Notes under the pieces: generated by a model
What the model was told of the DNA's origin: nothing
Seen by the model: only the letters and a program-made list of their open reading frames with translations
Databases searched by the model: none
Assembly: GCA_044355655.1 (NCBI GenBank)
Contig: JBIKXS010000012.1
Span: 15,644-79,643 of the forward strand
From: UBA3064 sp023258775
GTDB taxonomy: Bacteria; Pseudomonadota; Gammaproteobacteria; Burkholderiales; Burkholderiaceae_E
Direction: 5' to 3'
Length of the DNA: 64,000 bases
Made by a program: the position numbers and the translations under genes
Part shown: piece by piece, positions 1-7,159 of the stretch
How positions within the stretch are numbered: the stretch's first letter is position 1
Layout of the letters: each line of letters begins with the position of its first letter

Positions 1-2
1 AT

Positions 3-620
3 TTGGGTGCGCTGCGGCCGATGTATGCACAAGAAATTCAGGCCAAGCTGCTCACCCAGTTGGGACGTGTCGGCGTACCCGTACCGCCAGCATTGGCGTT
101 CGCGGGCACCGTGACGCTGCACTACGCAGCCAAGGGGGGGCGGTCCAATGCTATTACGTTCCAGAGCGAAGATCCGCCGTGTTATTTCGTGCCGGCACGC
201 CAGTCCGGCCAAAAGGGGATGCTGGTATTTCGTCGTCAATTCGTACGTCAATTCATCCAAAGTCTCGAAGCAATCGACCAGAGCACCCTCACCCCTGAAG
301 CCGCGGGCCAACTAAAGACACTGCTAACGGATACTGGAAAAGATAAGCTGCGAAGGCTCACTGCGGACGGGGTCGAGTTGGAAAAGGATATTGGCCATGG
401 ATTGCTGCTAACCGAAAAGAAAGCAAAGATGAGTGATCGAAGCGCGTACTGGGGCTGCATCGTCGTAGGCCTGAGGCCGGAAACGGTACAACCTGCGGTC
501 GAAGTTTCAACGTCAGAAGAGGCTGTCATCGCACCGGGTGGGGCTGCACAAGCGGCAGCGTTAGCTTCGCCGGTTGTGCATGCTCCAGTCGCTGCTGAAG
601 CACAGACGGACAAGCATTGA
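3..620 (+). CDS. Unrecognised protein, 5' end probably outside window
   Basis: The frame is open from the first bases of the window and the only early start is a TTG, so the gene most likely begins upstream and this is its C-terminal 205 codons. I do not recognise the family. The visible part has a mixed N-terminal half, a charged central stretch (residues about 100-150) and an Ala/Val/Pro-rich low-complexity tail. No signal peptide or membrane segment is visible. The stop lies only 3 bp before the terminal inverted repeat of the downstream IS3-family element, so the gene is probably not truncated at its 3' end. Its place beside two insertion sequences suggests an accessory region. Confidence 0.5.
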   Translation: MGALRPMYAQEIQAKLLTQLGRVGVPVPPALAFAGTVTLHYAAKGGRSNAITFQSEDPPCYFVPARQSGQKGMLVFRRQFVRQFIQSLEAIDQSTLTPEAAGQLKTLLTDTGKDKLRRLTADGVELEKDIGHGLLLTEKKAKMSDRSAYWGCIVVGLRPETVQPAVEVSTSEEAVIAPGGAAQAAALASPVVHAPVAAEAQTDKH

Positions 621-623
621 TGG

Positions 624-650
624 TGAAGCCCCCTCGAATTCCTGGACCAA
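624..650 (+). repeat. IS3 element terminal inverted repeat (orfB end)
   Basis: This matches the repeat at 1784-1810 in inverted orientation, about 21 of 26 positions, beginning TGAAGC. It lies immediately downstream of the orfB stop. Confidence 0.8.
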
Positions 651-1667
651 TCAGAAGTAGAGGTTGGGGAATTGTTTCACACGGTACTCAACCGGGGGAA
701 TGCGGCCCAGAGATTCGTGTGGTCGGTGGTTGTTGTATCGGTGCAGCCAGTCGGCCGTCATTTCGCGAACCTCCTGCAGTGATTCAAAGACGTAGCAGTC
801 CAGCACTTCGGTTCGGTAGGTCTTGTTGAATCTCTCGACATAAGCGTTCTGCGTTGGCTTTCCCGGCTGGATGTGGTTGAGGGCAATGCCCTTGGACTGC
901 GCCCATTGGGCCAGGGCATGTGCAATGAACTCAGGGCCGTTATCCAGACGAATGGACAATGGCGCCCCTCGCACCTCGACCAATTCGTCCAAAGCCCGTA
1001 TGACCAGAGCCGCAGGCAAACTGGTGTCGACTTCAATGCGCAGCCCTTCACGGTTGTATTCATCAATCACATTGAAGGTCCTGAAGCGCCGCCCCGACCA
1101 CAGGGCATCAGACATGCAGTCGCAGCTCCAGCCCTGATTGGGCTGATTGGCCGCCTGCAGTGGCTGCTTGATACGCGCCGGTAGCCGTTTCTTACCCCGA
1201 CGCGGCAAATTCAGCCGAAGCTGGCAGTACACGCGCCAAAGCACCGTCTTGCCCCAAGACTGCTTTTGATGGCGGGCACTGTCATAGAGCAAGTCAAAGC
1301 CATGGCGTGGATTGACGGTCATGTGGATCTGGATGAAGGCAATCACCCCGGAGTCGTCACGTTCGATGGGCCGATAGCGCAGCGTCGAGCGGGCAATCCC
1401 GCTGGCCACACAAGCTCGACGCTCACTCATGCCGTGATCGGCCATCAGCGAGCGCACGACCGATTCGCGACGCTCCGGGGTCAGAGCTTTCTGTCGACGA
1501 CATCTTTCAAGGCACTGTGCATCAAGGCAAGGTCCGCATACATGCGTTTGAGCCGGGCGTTCTCGTCTTGCAGCTCGCGTAGCTGCGCCAGATGCGGGAC
1601 GGTCATGCCCGAATACTGGCTTTTCCATTTGTAATAGGTCGGCTCGCTCACGCCGTGCTTCCTGCAC
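651..1667 (-). CDS. IS3-family transposase OrfB (DDE integrase domain)
   Basis: This is the catalytic half of an IS3 transposase, made as an OrfAB fusion by -1 frameshifting. The open frame extends to 1667, but the native part begins around the orfA stop near 1490 (ALTPERRESVV onward). Residues about 60-100 are the HTH_21-like region and 175-330 the rve integrase core. The DDE triad reads WSCD (D183), LDNGPEF (D242) and YVERFNK (E278), followed by the usual HESLGRIPPVEY tail. It overlaps orfA in a different frame, and the A-rich AGAAAG stretch just before the orfA stop is a plausible slip site. The frame looks intact. Confidence 0.9.
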   Translation of the reverse strand: MQEARRERADLLQMEKPVFGHDRPASGAATRAARRERPAQTHVCGPCLDAQCLERCRRQKALTPERRESVVRSLMADHGMSERRACVASGIARSTLRYRPIERDDSGVIAFIQIHMTVNPRHGFDLLYDSARHQKQSWGKTVLWRVYCQLRLNLPRRGKKRLPARIKQPLQAANQPNQGWSCDCMSDALWSGRRFRTFNVIDEYNREGLRIEVDTSLPAALVIRALDELVEVRGAPLSIRLDNGPEFIAHALAQWAQSKGIALNHIQPGKPTQNAYVERFNKTYRTEVLDCYVFESLQEVREMTADWLHRYNNHRPHESLGRIPPVEYRVKQFPNLYF

Positions 1668-1747
1668 GTCTCGCCGACTTTGGCGCCCAGTTCGACCTCC
1701 TTGAGGATGGCAACGATCTGGCTTTCACTGAATCTGGTTTTCTTCAC
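1481..1747 (-). CDS. IS3-family OrfA (helix-turn-helix)
   Basis: This is the 88-residue DNA-binding half of the IS3 transposase. Residues 5-50 form a helix-turn-helix (FSESQIVAILKEVELGAKVG ... VSEPTYYKWKSQYSG), followed by a leucine-zipper-like coiled coil (LRELQDENARLKRMYADLAL) used for multimerisation in this family. The start is ATG at 1745-1747. The frame ends at VDRKL-stop inside the overlap with orfB, as expected for frameshift expression. Confidence 0.9.
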   Translation of the reverse strand: MKKTRFSESQIVAILKEVELGAKVGETCRKHGVSEPTYYKWKSQYSGMTVPHLAQLRELQDENARLKRMYADLALMHSALKDVVDRKL

Positions 1748-1783
1748 GTAGGAACTCCGTTGGTAGGAATTCTCTACTCCCAG

Positions 1784-1810
1784 CTGGCTCAGGTTTTCGA
1801 GGGAGCTTCA
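1784..1810 (-). repeat. IS3 element terminal inverted repeat (orfA end)
   Basis: Partner of the repeat at 624-650; read on the minus strand it begins TGAAGCTCCC. It marks the upstream end of the element. Confidence 0.8.
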
Positions 1811-1814
1811 GTAA

Positions 1815-1996
1815 CACTTGCGCCCGAGCGTCTTGGGGTGCGTGGTGACCATCGAAAGCATCGGTTCGTCCACCCGCATTGAGGGTAGCAAGCTGACTGA
1901 CCGCTAGGTGGAGCGTCTGCTTTCCAACCTGGCCTTCAAATCCTTCGCCACGCGCGACAACCAGGAAGCGGCCGGTTACGCAAAACTCATGGATAT
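1815..1996 (+). pseudogene. Fic-family protein remnant, N-terminal part
   Basis: In the frame of position 1842 the DNA encodes VVTIESIGSSTRIEGSKLTD, an in-frame TAG (1905-1907), then VERLLSNLAFKSFATRDNQE and AAGYAKLMD. The ESIGSSTRIEGSKLTD and ATRDxQExAGYA motifs are characteristic of the region before the catalytic Fic core (AMPylator family). The 5' end is lost at the IS3 element and the 3' end is cut by the IS21 element at the direct repeat GGATAT (1991-1996). The internal stop and the missing HxFx(D/E)GNGR catalytic segment make this a dead gene. The continuation lies at 4588. Confidence 0.7.
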
Positions 1997-2048
1997 CCCC
2001 GAAGGCCACCCAAATTCCCCCACTGATGGCCACCTCAAACTCCCCCAC
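1997..2048 (+). repeat. IS21 left terminal repeats
   Basis: Contains CCCCGAAGGCCACCC, AAATTCCCCC and GGCCACCTCAAACTCCCCC. The same blocks occur in inverted orientation at 4537-4586. These are the probable transposase-binding repeats. Confidence 0.75.
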
Positions 2049-2143
2049 CTGAGTTGATCGGGGACAGGAGGTAAAGGCCGGCGCCGCCGGCACCTGTTGG
2101 CAGGATACATTGAATTGGGTCTTCCCCGAGGGAGGGCCAAGGA

Positions 2144-3757
2144 GTGAATGTCTTGAAACCCAACAAGCAAGCGACAATCGTGACGTTGCTCGAACGCGCA
2201 ACACCTCAGCGAGAGATTGCCCGCATCACCGGCATCGACCGCAAGACGATCAGAGGCTACCGTGATCGGTGGCTGGCCGAGCAGGCAAATTCCCCCGGGG
2301 TGGCCACCGGCTCACAGGCTGGCGCGGCCAGTGCCGAGGTGCAAATTCCCCCACCCTGGCCACCGGCAGGTTCACCGGTGGCCACCAGCCGGTGCGAGCC
2401 TCATCGCGACTTCATCGAGGCCCAGTTGCGGCTCGGGCGCAATGGCATGGCGATCTACCAGGACCTGGTCGACCACTGCGGTTTCGCGGGGGCCTACAAC
2501 TCGGTCAAGCGCTTCATCGCCAAGTTGCGGCACAAGGAGCCCGAGCGATTTGACAGATTGTCGTTTCTGCCCGGCGAGGAGATGCAGGTGGACTACGGCG
2601 AGGGTGCGCCGACCCGGGTGCCCGGCACTGATCGTTACCGTAAGCCTCGTCTGTTCGTGGCCACCTTGCGTTACTCGCGACGCAGTTTCCGGCGCGTGAT
2701 CTGGAGGTCCAGCCAGAAGGTGTGGGCTGAACTGCATGAGCAGGCCTGGCGCTACTTTGGCGGCTCATGCCGCTATGTGGTGCTGGACAACCTCAAGGAG
2801 GGTGTGCTCAAGCCTGACCTGTACGAGCCCGAGCTCAACCCGGTGTACGCAGCCACGCTGGCCCACTACGAGGTAGTGGCCGATCCGGCCAGGGTGCGGG
2901 ACCCCAACCGCAAGGGCAGCGTCGAGAGCGCCATTGGCCATACCCAGGCTACGGCCCTCAAGGGCAAGCGCTTTGAGAGCATTGAGGAACAAAACGAGCA
3001 TCTGGAACGCTGGGAAACCCGCTGGGCGGCCCAGCGCATTCACGGCACCGAGCGCCGCCAGGTGCAGGCCATGTTTGATGAGGAGCGTAGCCACCTGCAG
3101 TCACTGCCCCTGACCGGGATGCAGTATTTCTGTCAGGAGCAGCGCACGGTCTGTGACGATGGCTGCGTGCGTGTGGACCACAGCAGCTACTCGGCAAGGC
3201 CCGTGGCCGTGGGTGCCAAGGTCCTGGTGCGCATCTTTGATCGGCGCATCGAGATCCGTGAGTTGGCCAGTGGGCAACTGGTGCGAACCCACGCGCGCGC
3301 CGAGCGAGCTGGCTCGGTGGTCATGCCGCAGGCCGAGCGCGTCTTCAATCCTTCGCGGGAGACGCGTTTCATCCTCAAGCAAGCGGACCAGATCGGGCCT
3401 GAGGCTGCACGGTTGTGCCGTATGTTGTTCGGCATCGAGGGTCGGGTGGGTCAGCGCAAGCTGCACGGCATCGTCAACCTCAGCCGGCGTTACCCCAATC
3501 GTTTTGTGGACGCCGCCTGTGCACAGGCCATCGAACAGGGCATCCACAGCTACAAGCACGTCAAGGCTCTGACCGAGCGACTGGTGGCCGAGGCTTTGGC
3601 GGCGATTCATGCCGATGGTGCAGCTACCGATCCAAGTCACGCCGCTTTGCTCCAGGAGCACGCACTTATCCGTGACACCCATGAGTACGGCGCGCTGTTC
3701 ACGCAGGCAGCCACACACGCTGGCGTGCACCCCCGAGTTGGAGGTGCACAGTCATGA
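2144..3757 (+). CDS. istA: IS21-family transposase IstA
   Basis: This 537-residue transposase catalyses strand transfer of the element. Residues 10-45 hold the helix-turn-helix (REIARITGIDRKTIRGYRDR). The DDE integrase core carries MQVDYGEG (D150), VVLDNLKEG (D215) and KGSVESAI (E261), and a C-terminal beta-barrel-like region follows. The GTG start at 2144 has GGAGG about 8 bp upstream. An unusual Pro/Ala-rich segment at residues 48-83 is encoded by DNA that repeats the terminal blocks of the element (AAATTCCCCC and TGGCCACC). The stop overlaps istB by 4 bp (ATGA), implying translational coupling. Confidence 0.93.
   Translation: MNVLKPNKQATIVTLLERATPQREIARITGIDRKTIRGYRDRWLAEQANSPGVATGSQAGAASAEVQIPPPWPPAGSPVATSRCEPHRDFIEAQLRLGRNGMAIYQDLVDHCGFAGAYNSVKRFIAKLRHKEPERFDRLSFLPGEEMQVDYGEGAPTRVPGTDRYRKPRLFVATLRYSRRSFRRVIWRSSQKVWAELHEQAWRYFGGSCRYVVLDNLKEGVLKPDLYEPELNPVYAATLAHYEVVADPARVRDPNRKGSVESAIGHTQATALKGKRFESIEEQNEHLERWETRWAAQRIHGTERRQVQAMFDEERSHLQSLPLTGMQYFCQEQRTVCDDGCVRVDHSSYSARPVAVGAKVLVRIFDRRIEIRELASGQLVRTHARAERAGSVVMPQAERVFNPSRETRFILKQADQIGPEAARLCRMLFGIEGRVGQRKLHGIVNLSRRYPNRFVDAACAQAIEQGIHSYKHVKALTERLVAEALAAIHADGAATDPSHAALLQEHALIRDTHEYGALFTQAATHAGVHPRVGGAQS
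2287..2386 (+). repeat. Copies of IS21 terminal motifs inside istA
   Basis: AAATTCCCCC followed by TGGCCACC occurs near 2287-2307 and again near 2344-2363, with a further GGTGGCCACC near 2377-2386. The same motif pair forms the element's ends, so the terminal repeat array appears to run into the coding region. Confidence 0.65.
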
Positions 3758-4518
3758 CCCTGATCGAGATTGACCGCACCCTGCGCCAATTGCGTCTGTC
3801 CGGTTTTGCCGATACCCTCAACACCCGCATCATGCAGGCCCAGGCTGCCCAGCAGCCCTTTGTGGAAACCCTTGCAGCCTTGCTGCAAGACGAGCTGGAT
3901 AGGCGCCGCACCAGTCAGACCGAGCGCTGCTACAAACGTTCGGGCCTGGATGAGCGGCCAAGCCTGGCGGACTTCGATTGGCAGTTCAACCCCAAGCTGC
4001 CCCGCGCGGCCTGCTTCGAGCTGCTCACACTCAAGTTCATTGCAGAGGGAGCCAACGCTTTGATCGTTGGCAAGCCCGGCACCGGCAAGAGTCACACAGC
4101 CAAGGCCGTGGCCTACCATGCCACTTTGCAGGGTCTGCATGCGCGCTACGTCGAGGCCGACACTGCGCTGGCCCAGTACGCGCTGGCCAGCGCACAAGAG
4201 CAGGCAGCCTTAGTTAAATCCTGGAGCGAGCCCGATCTGCTGGTACTCGATGACCTGTTTCTGGCTCGGCGCATTCCGGAGGCGGCGGCCGAGTTGCTGC
4301 AGGCGGTTGTGCACCGTCGCTACAAGCTGCGTCGCGCCATCATCATCACCTCCAACCGCGTGGTCACCGACTGGGGCAAATACCTCAAGGATGTCACCAT
4401 GGCCACCACCATCCTTGACCGCCTGATGCACCGTTGTTCGATGCTCGAATTTGAAGGCAGGAGCTACAGGCTCAAGGAGGCCGCCAGTCGACTGGCCATC
4501 AGCACTGAACCGTCATAA
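3754..4518 (+). CDS. istB: IS21-family helper ATPase IstB
   Basis: This is a 254-residue AAA+ ATPase related to DnaC that assists IstA in target selection and strand transfer. Walker A is GKPGTGKS (residues 106-113), Walker B is LLVLDDLF (about 162-169), and a sensor segment IIITSNR follows. Length is normal for the family. The ATG overlaps the istA stop in ATGA. No disruption is visible, and the right end of the element begins about 20 bp after the stop. Confidence 0.93.
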   Translation: MTLIEIDRTLRQLRLSGFADTLNTRIMQAQAAQQPFVETLAALLQDELDRRRTSQTERCYKRSGLDERPSLADFDWQFNPKLPRAACFELLTLKFIAEGANALIVGKPGTGKSHTAKAVAYHATLQGLHARYVEADTALAQYALASAQEQAALVKSWSEPDLLVLDDLFLARRIPEAAAELLQAVVHRRYKLRRAIIITSNRVVTDWGKYLKDVTMATTILDRLMHRCSMLEFEGRSYRLKEAASRLAISTEPS

Positions 4519-4536
4519 TCCCAACGTCCTTGCCTG

Positions 4537-4587
4537 GAGGAGTTTGGGGTGGCCACAGGCGGGGGAATTTGCACTGGCCATCGGGGT
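4537..4587 (-). repeat. IS21 right terminal repeats
   Basis: Read on the minus strand: CCCCGATGGCCA, AAATTCCCCC, GGCCACCCCAAACTCC. It pairs with 1997-2048. A second copy of GGATAT follows at 4588-4593. Confidence 0.75.
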
Positions 4588-4650
4588 GGATATGGTGTTC
4601 AGCTCGTGGCAGGACTACTAACAAGTGAAAAGGACTGTGTAAAAGCAGTC
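4588..4650 (+). pseudogene. Fic-family remnant, continuation after the IS21 element
   Basis: If the IS21 element is removed with one GGATAT copy, the frame from the left fragment continues as KLMD-MVFSSWQDY and then hits TAA (4619-4621). This matches the helix after GYAxxMD in Fic proteins. One frame over, LLTSEKD follows immediately, resembling the LLxxSEKDxxHRG motif seen further on in Fic proteins, as if the intervening segment was deleted. No catalytic motif remains. Similarity fades after about 4650. Confidence 0.55.
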
Positions 4651-4998
4651 GCAGCAATTGGTGGTCTGACTCAAAGCAAGAGGTATCGCCTGGCGCTGGC
4701 CGCTACAATCACCGCTCATTCACTCTCTAGCGCTACCCAGCATGATTGAGCGTGAATAGAAAGTTGGTCAGTGGCCCTCCGCCCGCTACCAATCGAATCA
4801 AAGGGTTATAGCAATCCCCGTATGTTACAAAAATTGCTGGCGCTTGTCTGTTGCGCGTCTTCGGTTCGATGAGGGTTCATCTCAAAATTTCGGTAGCCTA
4901 AAGTGACGGCATAAATTCCGATTAAATCTCCCAGTGGTAAGTCCTTTTGGCTACCTTTTTGTTATTGGTACTTAGCTGAATTGCCGATGGAGCATCGC
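4651..4998. other. Intergenic stretch with no recognised gene
   Basis: I see no supported coding frame here. The first part may be further decayed Fic sequence. The last 100 bp presumably hold the promoter of the lipoprotein gene at 4999, but I could not pick a convincing -35/-10 pair. Confidence 0.4.
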
Positions 4999-5427
4999 AT
5001 GCAATCCATTAAGTGTTTGGTACTTCTGGTCGCTGCCGTGATGACTGCCGCATGCTCTAAGTCGCCCATTGAGCACTTTGAGGAGAGCAATGCAGGTAAG
5101 GCTCTGGAGACATGCGCAAAAACTAAAGGCGAACTGCGAATCACTGACTTGACCGATGCTGGCGGTAAAGAAGTTGTTGGCGTTGTTTTGAAAAAATTTG
5201 ACCGGGAGTTGATTTTTCAATTCCAGTTAAATCCCGCCATCAACCACGCCCAAGTTATTGGCGTGCGGCTCACCGGCGATGATCAACTTAATCGTATGAC
5301 GGTCATGAGAACTCTCCAATCGCTTTGCGGATCTCAGGCGATGGCAATGATCATGCCGGAAGAGTCCAATGCAATGCGCATGCTTGATCAGGCCAAGGAT
5401 AAAAAAATTGGAACGCAGCGACCCTGA
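4999..5427 (+). CDS. Putative outer-membrane lipoprotein, unknown function
   Basis: The protein has a lipoprotein signal (MQSIKCLVLLVAAVMTAAC) with the lipobox Cys about residue 19, then a roughly 120-residue soluble domain with two further Cys residues (ETCAKTK, SLCGSQ). I do not recognise the domain. Earlier in-frame starts exist at 4981 (TTG) and 4987 (ATG), but the ATG at 4999 has GGAG 7 bp upstream and gives the cleanest signal peptide. It is followed after about 40 bp by a secreted serine hydrolase gene on the same strand. Confidence 0.7.
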   Translation: MQSIKCLVLLVAAVMTAACSKSPIEHFEESNAGKALETCAKTKGELRITDLTDAGGKEVVGVVLKKFDRELIFQFQLNPAINHAQVIGVRLTGDDQLNRMTVMRTLQSLCGSQAMAMIMPEESNAMRMLDQAKDKKIGTQRP

Positions 5428-5466
5428 TTTGCGGCCTTTGTTCAACCCAGTTTATCGACGAAGACC

Positions 5467-6780
5467 ATGGCCAAACAGTTCAAGAACCATTACCTAGCGT
5501 TTGCCTTCGCGGCAAGTTTGTTGGGATTCACGTGTCTAAGCGCAGCGGCAGATCCGTCGACGGCGATACTGCAAATGCGTGCCGATGGACCCGATGCGGA
5601 ACGGATGGGGAACAAGGATGGTTATCCATCCTGTATCGAAGCCATCACGCGCATGTCTTGCCGTGTCGGTACATGGTCTGGCAATCATCGCGTGCAGCGA
5701 TCTGTCCCAGTGAATACGGCTGAGTTGCCGTCAGTATTGAACAATCACCCCTCGCCACCCCCTGTTAGTTGGCGTTGGGGCCTTTTCAGCCAGTCGATTG
5801 ATGACTTTCTGGACAAGACAAAAACCACAGGCTTGCTGATTCTCAAAGACGGGCAAGTTGTGGCTGAGCGTTATCAATATGACAGAAAACCAGATATGCC
5901 CATGCGCTCGTTTTCCATGGCTAAGACGGTTACGGCGCTCTTAATTGGTATTGCGCACGAAAAAGGCCACATCACTTCACTCGATGATCTGGCGGCAGTC
6001 TACTGGCCCGAGATCGCAGGGTCTGCTTATGGTCAAACAAGCATCAGGCATCTGCTTCGGATGTCCTCGGGCGTACCTTTTCGGGAACTCTACACATGGA
6101 CCCCAGATGACGACATCTGGCTTTGGGGCCGAGTGCTTTATGCACCTGAAAACCGCAATCAACCACAACGCATCGAAGCTTATCTGCAAAGCAAGACCAA
6201 GCGGGAAGCTGATGCAGGTTCAAGATTTCATTACGCTACGATTGAGACCGAGATCCTTGGGCGGGTTCTACGAAGGGCTACTGGCAAGAGCGTCGCAGCG
6301 CTCACCGAGGAATGGCTTTGGAAGCCCATGGGTGCCGAGCATAGGGCACATTGGCTTGTGAGTTCGACAGACGGTGCCGAAGGCACGGGAGGCAGCTTTA
6401 ACGCCACCGTGCGGGACTACGCACGCCTAGGACTGTTGCTTGCGCAAGATGGACGAATCGGAGACAGGCAAATCGTCCCAAGGGAGTTTTTGCTCGATGC
6501 AACCGACTTGAAACGCCAACCCGCGGCATTTCAACCAAGACGAGCCACCCCTTATCTCGGTTATGGCTATCAGGTCTGGCTCTTGCCCATGAAGGAGCGC
6601 ACTTTTGTACTTCAAGGCATTCACGGTCAAGCAATATTCGTTCAACCGAAAAGTGGCATCGTGCTGGTGCAAACCTCAGCCAATGATTGGCCAAGTGGTC
6701 GGCAAGATTTCGTCCCCTACCAACTCCGTGATGCCTTCTGGCGCGGTGTACTGGCAAGCCTCGGGGGAAGTGAGGAGTAG
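5467..6780 (+). CDS. Secreted serine hydrolase, beta-lactamase class C-like
   Basis: This is a 437-residue exported member of the serine beta-lactamase-like/penicillin-binding superfamily (esterase or peptidase activity; substrate unknown). The N-terminal signal peptide (residues about 1-28) ends near LSAAADP. The nucleophile motif SMAK is at residues 150-153, a Tyr motif FHYATIETE at about 254-262 stands for YxN, and HGQ at 386-388 fits the third motif. The segment between residues 30 and 105 precedes the catalytic fold and has two Cys residues. It follows the lipoprotein gene in the same direction, possibly as an operon. Confidence 0.8.
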   Translation: MAKQFKNHYLAFAFAASLLGFTCLSAAADPSTAILQMRADGPDAERMGNKDGYPSCIEAITRMSCRVGTWSGNHRVQRSVPVNTAELPSVLNNHPSPPPVSWRWGLFSQSIDDFLDKTKTTGLLILKDGQVVAERYQYDRKPDMPMRSFSMAKTVTALLIGIAHEKGHITSLDDLAAVYWPEIAGSAYGQTSIRHLLRMSSGVPFRELYTWTPDDDIWLWGRVLYAPENRNQPQRIEAYLQSKTKREADAGSRFHYATIETEILGRVLRRATGKSVAALTEEWLWKPMGAEHRAHWLVSSTDGAEGTGGSFNATVRDYARLGLLLAQDGRIGDRQIVPREFLLDATDLKRQPAAFQPRRATPYLGYGYQVWLLPMKERTFVLQGIHGQAIFVQPKSGIVLVQTSANDWPSGRQDFVPYQLRDAFWRGVLASLGGSEE

Positions 6781-6874
6781 CGTGCCATCCCCTTTTGGAC
6801 CAGGCAGCAAAAAACAAAGCTTGGAATAAGCGGCCGAATCGTCGAAAATGTAGCGAAGGTAAAGGGTTACTTTA

Positions 6875-7054
6875 ATGAAGCTCAGCGTAATTATCGTTTC
6901 GACAAGTCTTCTTGGCGGCTGCGCCGTGGTTGCCGTCGCTGACCTAGCCGTCACCACGGTCGCTACCGTTGCAAAAGCTGGCGTTCAAACCGCTGGTGCC
7001 GCGGTCAGCGCAGTCACCTCCGACAAGAAGTCGGAGAAGCCCAAAGAGAAGTAA
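6875..7054 (+). CDS. Small lipoprotein, 59 residues
   Basis: This frame begins ATG at 6875: MKLSVIIVSTSLLGGC, a perfect short lipoprotein signal with Cys16. It is followed by an Ala/Val/Thr-rich stretch (AVVAVADLAVTTVATVAKAG) and a Lys-rich tail ending KKSEKPKEK. Small lipoproteins with this CAVVAVxDLAVTTVATV pattern recur in proteobacteria; function is unknown. AAGG about 18 bp upstream is too far to be a standard ribosome-binding site, so translation signals are weak. It lies between the serine hydrolase and a Bug receptor on the same strand. Confidence 0.72.
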   Translation: MKLSVIIVSTSLLGGCAVVAVADLAVTTVATVAKAGVQTAGAAVSAVTSDKKSEKPKEK

Positions 7055-7159
7055 CCCACAACCGGGCAGCTTTGCCGCCCATTCATGAAACATAGCGCCG
7101 CAAGGTCTCGCTTAAAGCTTGATAGCATCGGCAAGGTTCGACCACTCACGAGGTTCTCC

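Larger units (their letters stand above)
624..1810 (-). mobile_element. IS3-family insertion sequence
   Basis: The element is delimited by imperfect terminal inverted repeats: the left end starts TGAAGCCCCCTCGAA at 624 and the right end, read on the minus strand from 1810, starts TGAAGCTCCCTCGAA. About 21 of the first 26 positions match. It contains two overlapping minus-strand frames typical of IS3 (orfA, orfB). Both tips follow the TG...CA rule. The 3-4 bases outside each end (TGG and GTA) do not match, so no target duplication is visible, which points to a later rearrangement at one end. The sequence style (OrfA beginning MKKTRFSESQIVAILKE) resembles the IS407-like group, but I cannot place it exactly. 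Confidence 0.88.
1997..4587 (+). mobile_element. IS21-family insertion sequence
   Basis: It encodes istA and istB in the canonical overlapping order. The ends carry a long imperfect inverted repeat with two internal blocks: left 1997-2048 and right about 4537-4586 both contain AAATTCCCCC, a GGCCAC block and CAAACTCC. The flanking bases GGATAT occur at 1991-1996 and again at 4588-4593, consistent with the short target duplication of this family. The element lies inside a Fic-like remnant: deleting it with one copy of the repeat rejoins the reading frame. Both genes look intact, so it may be mobile. Confidence 0.9.

Noticed and set aside
248..613. 121-codon antisense frame in the first gene
   Set aside because: Low-complexity Ser/Ala product opposite a better frame.
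4549..4749. 66-codon frame crossing the IS21 right end
   Set aside because: It starts inside the terminal repeat of the element and continues into decayed Fic sequence; it is an accident of the junction.
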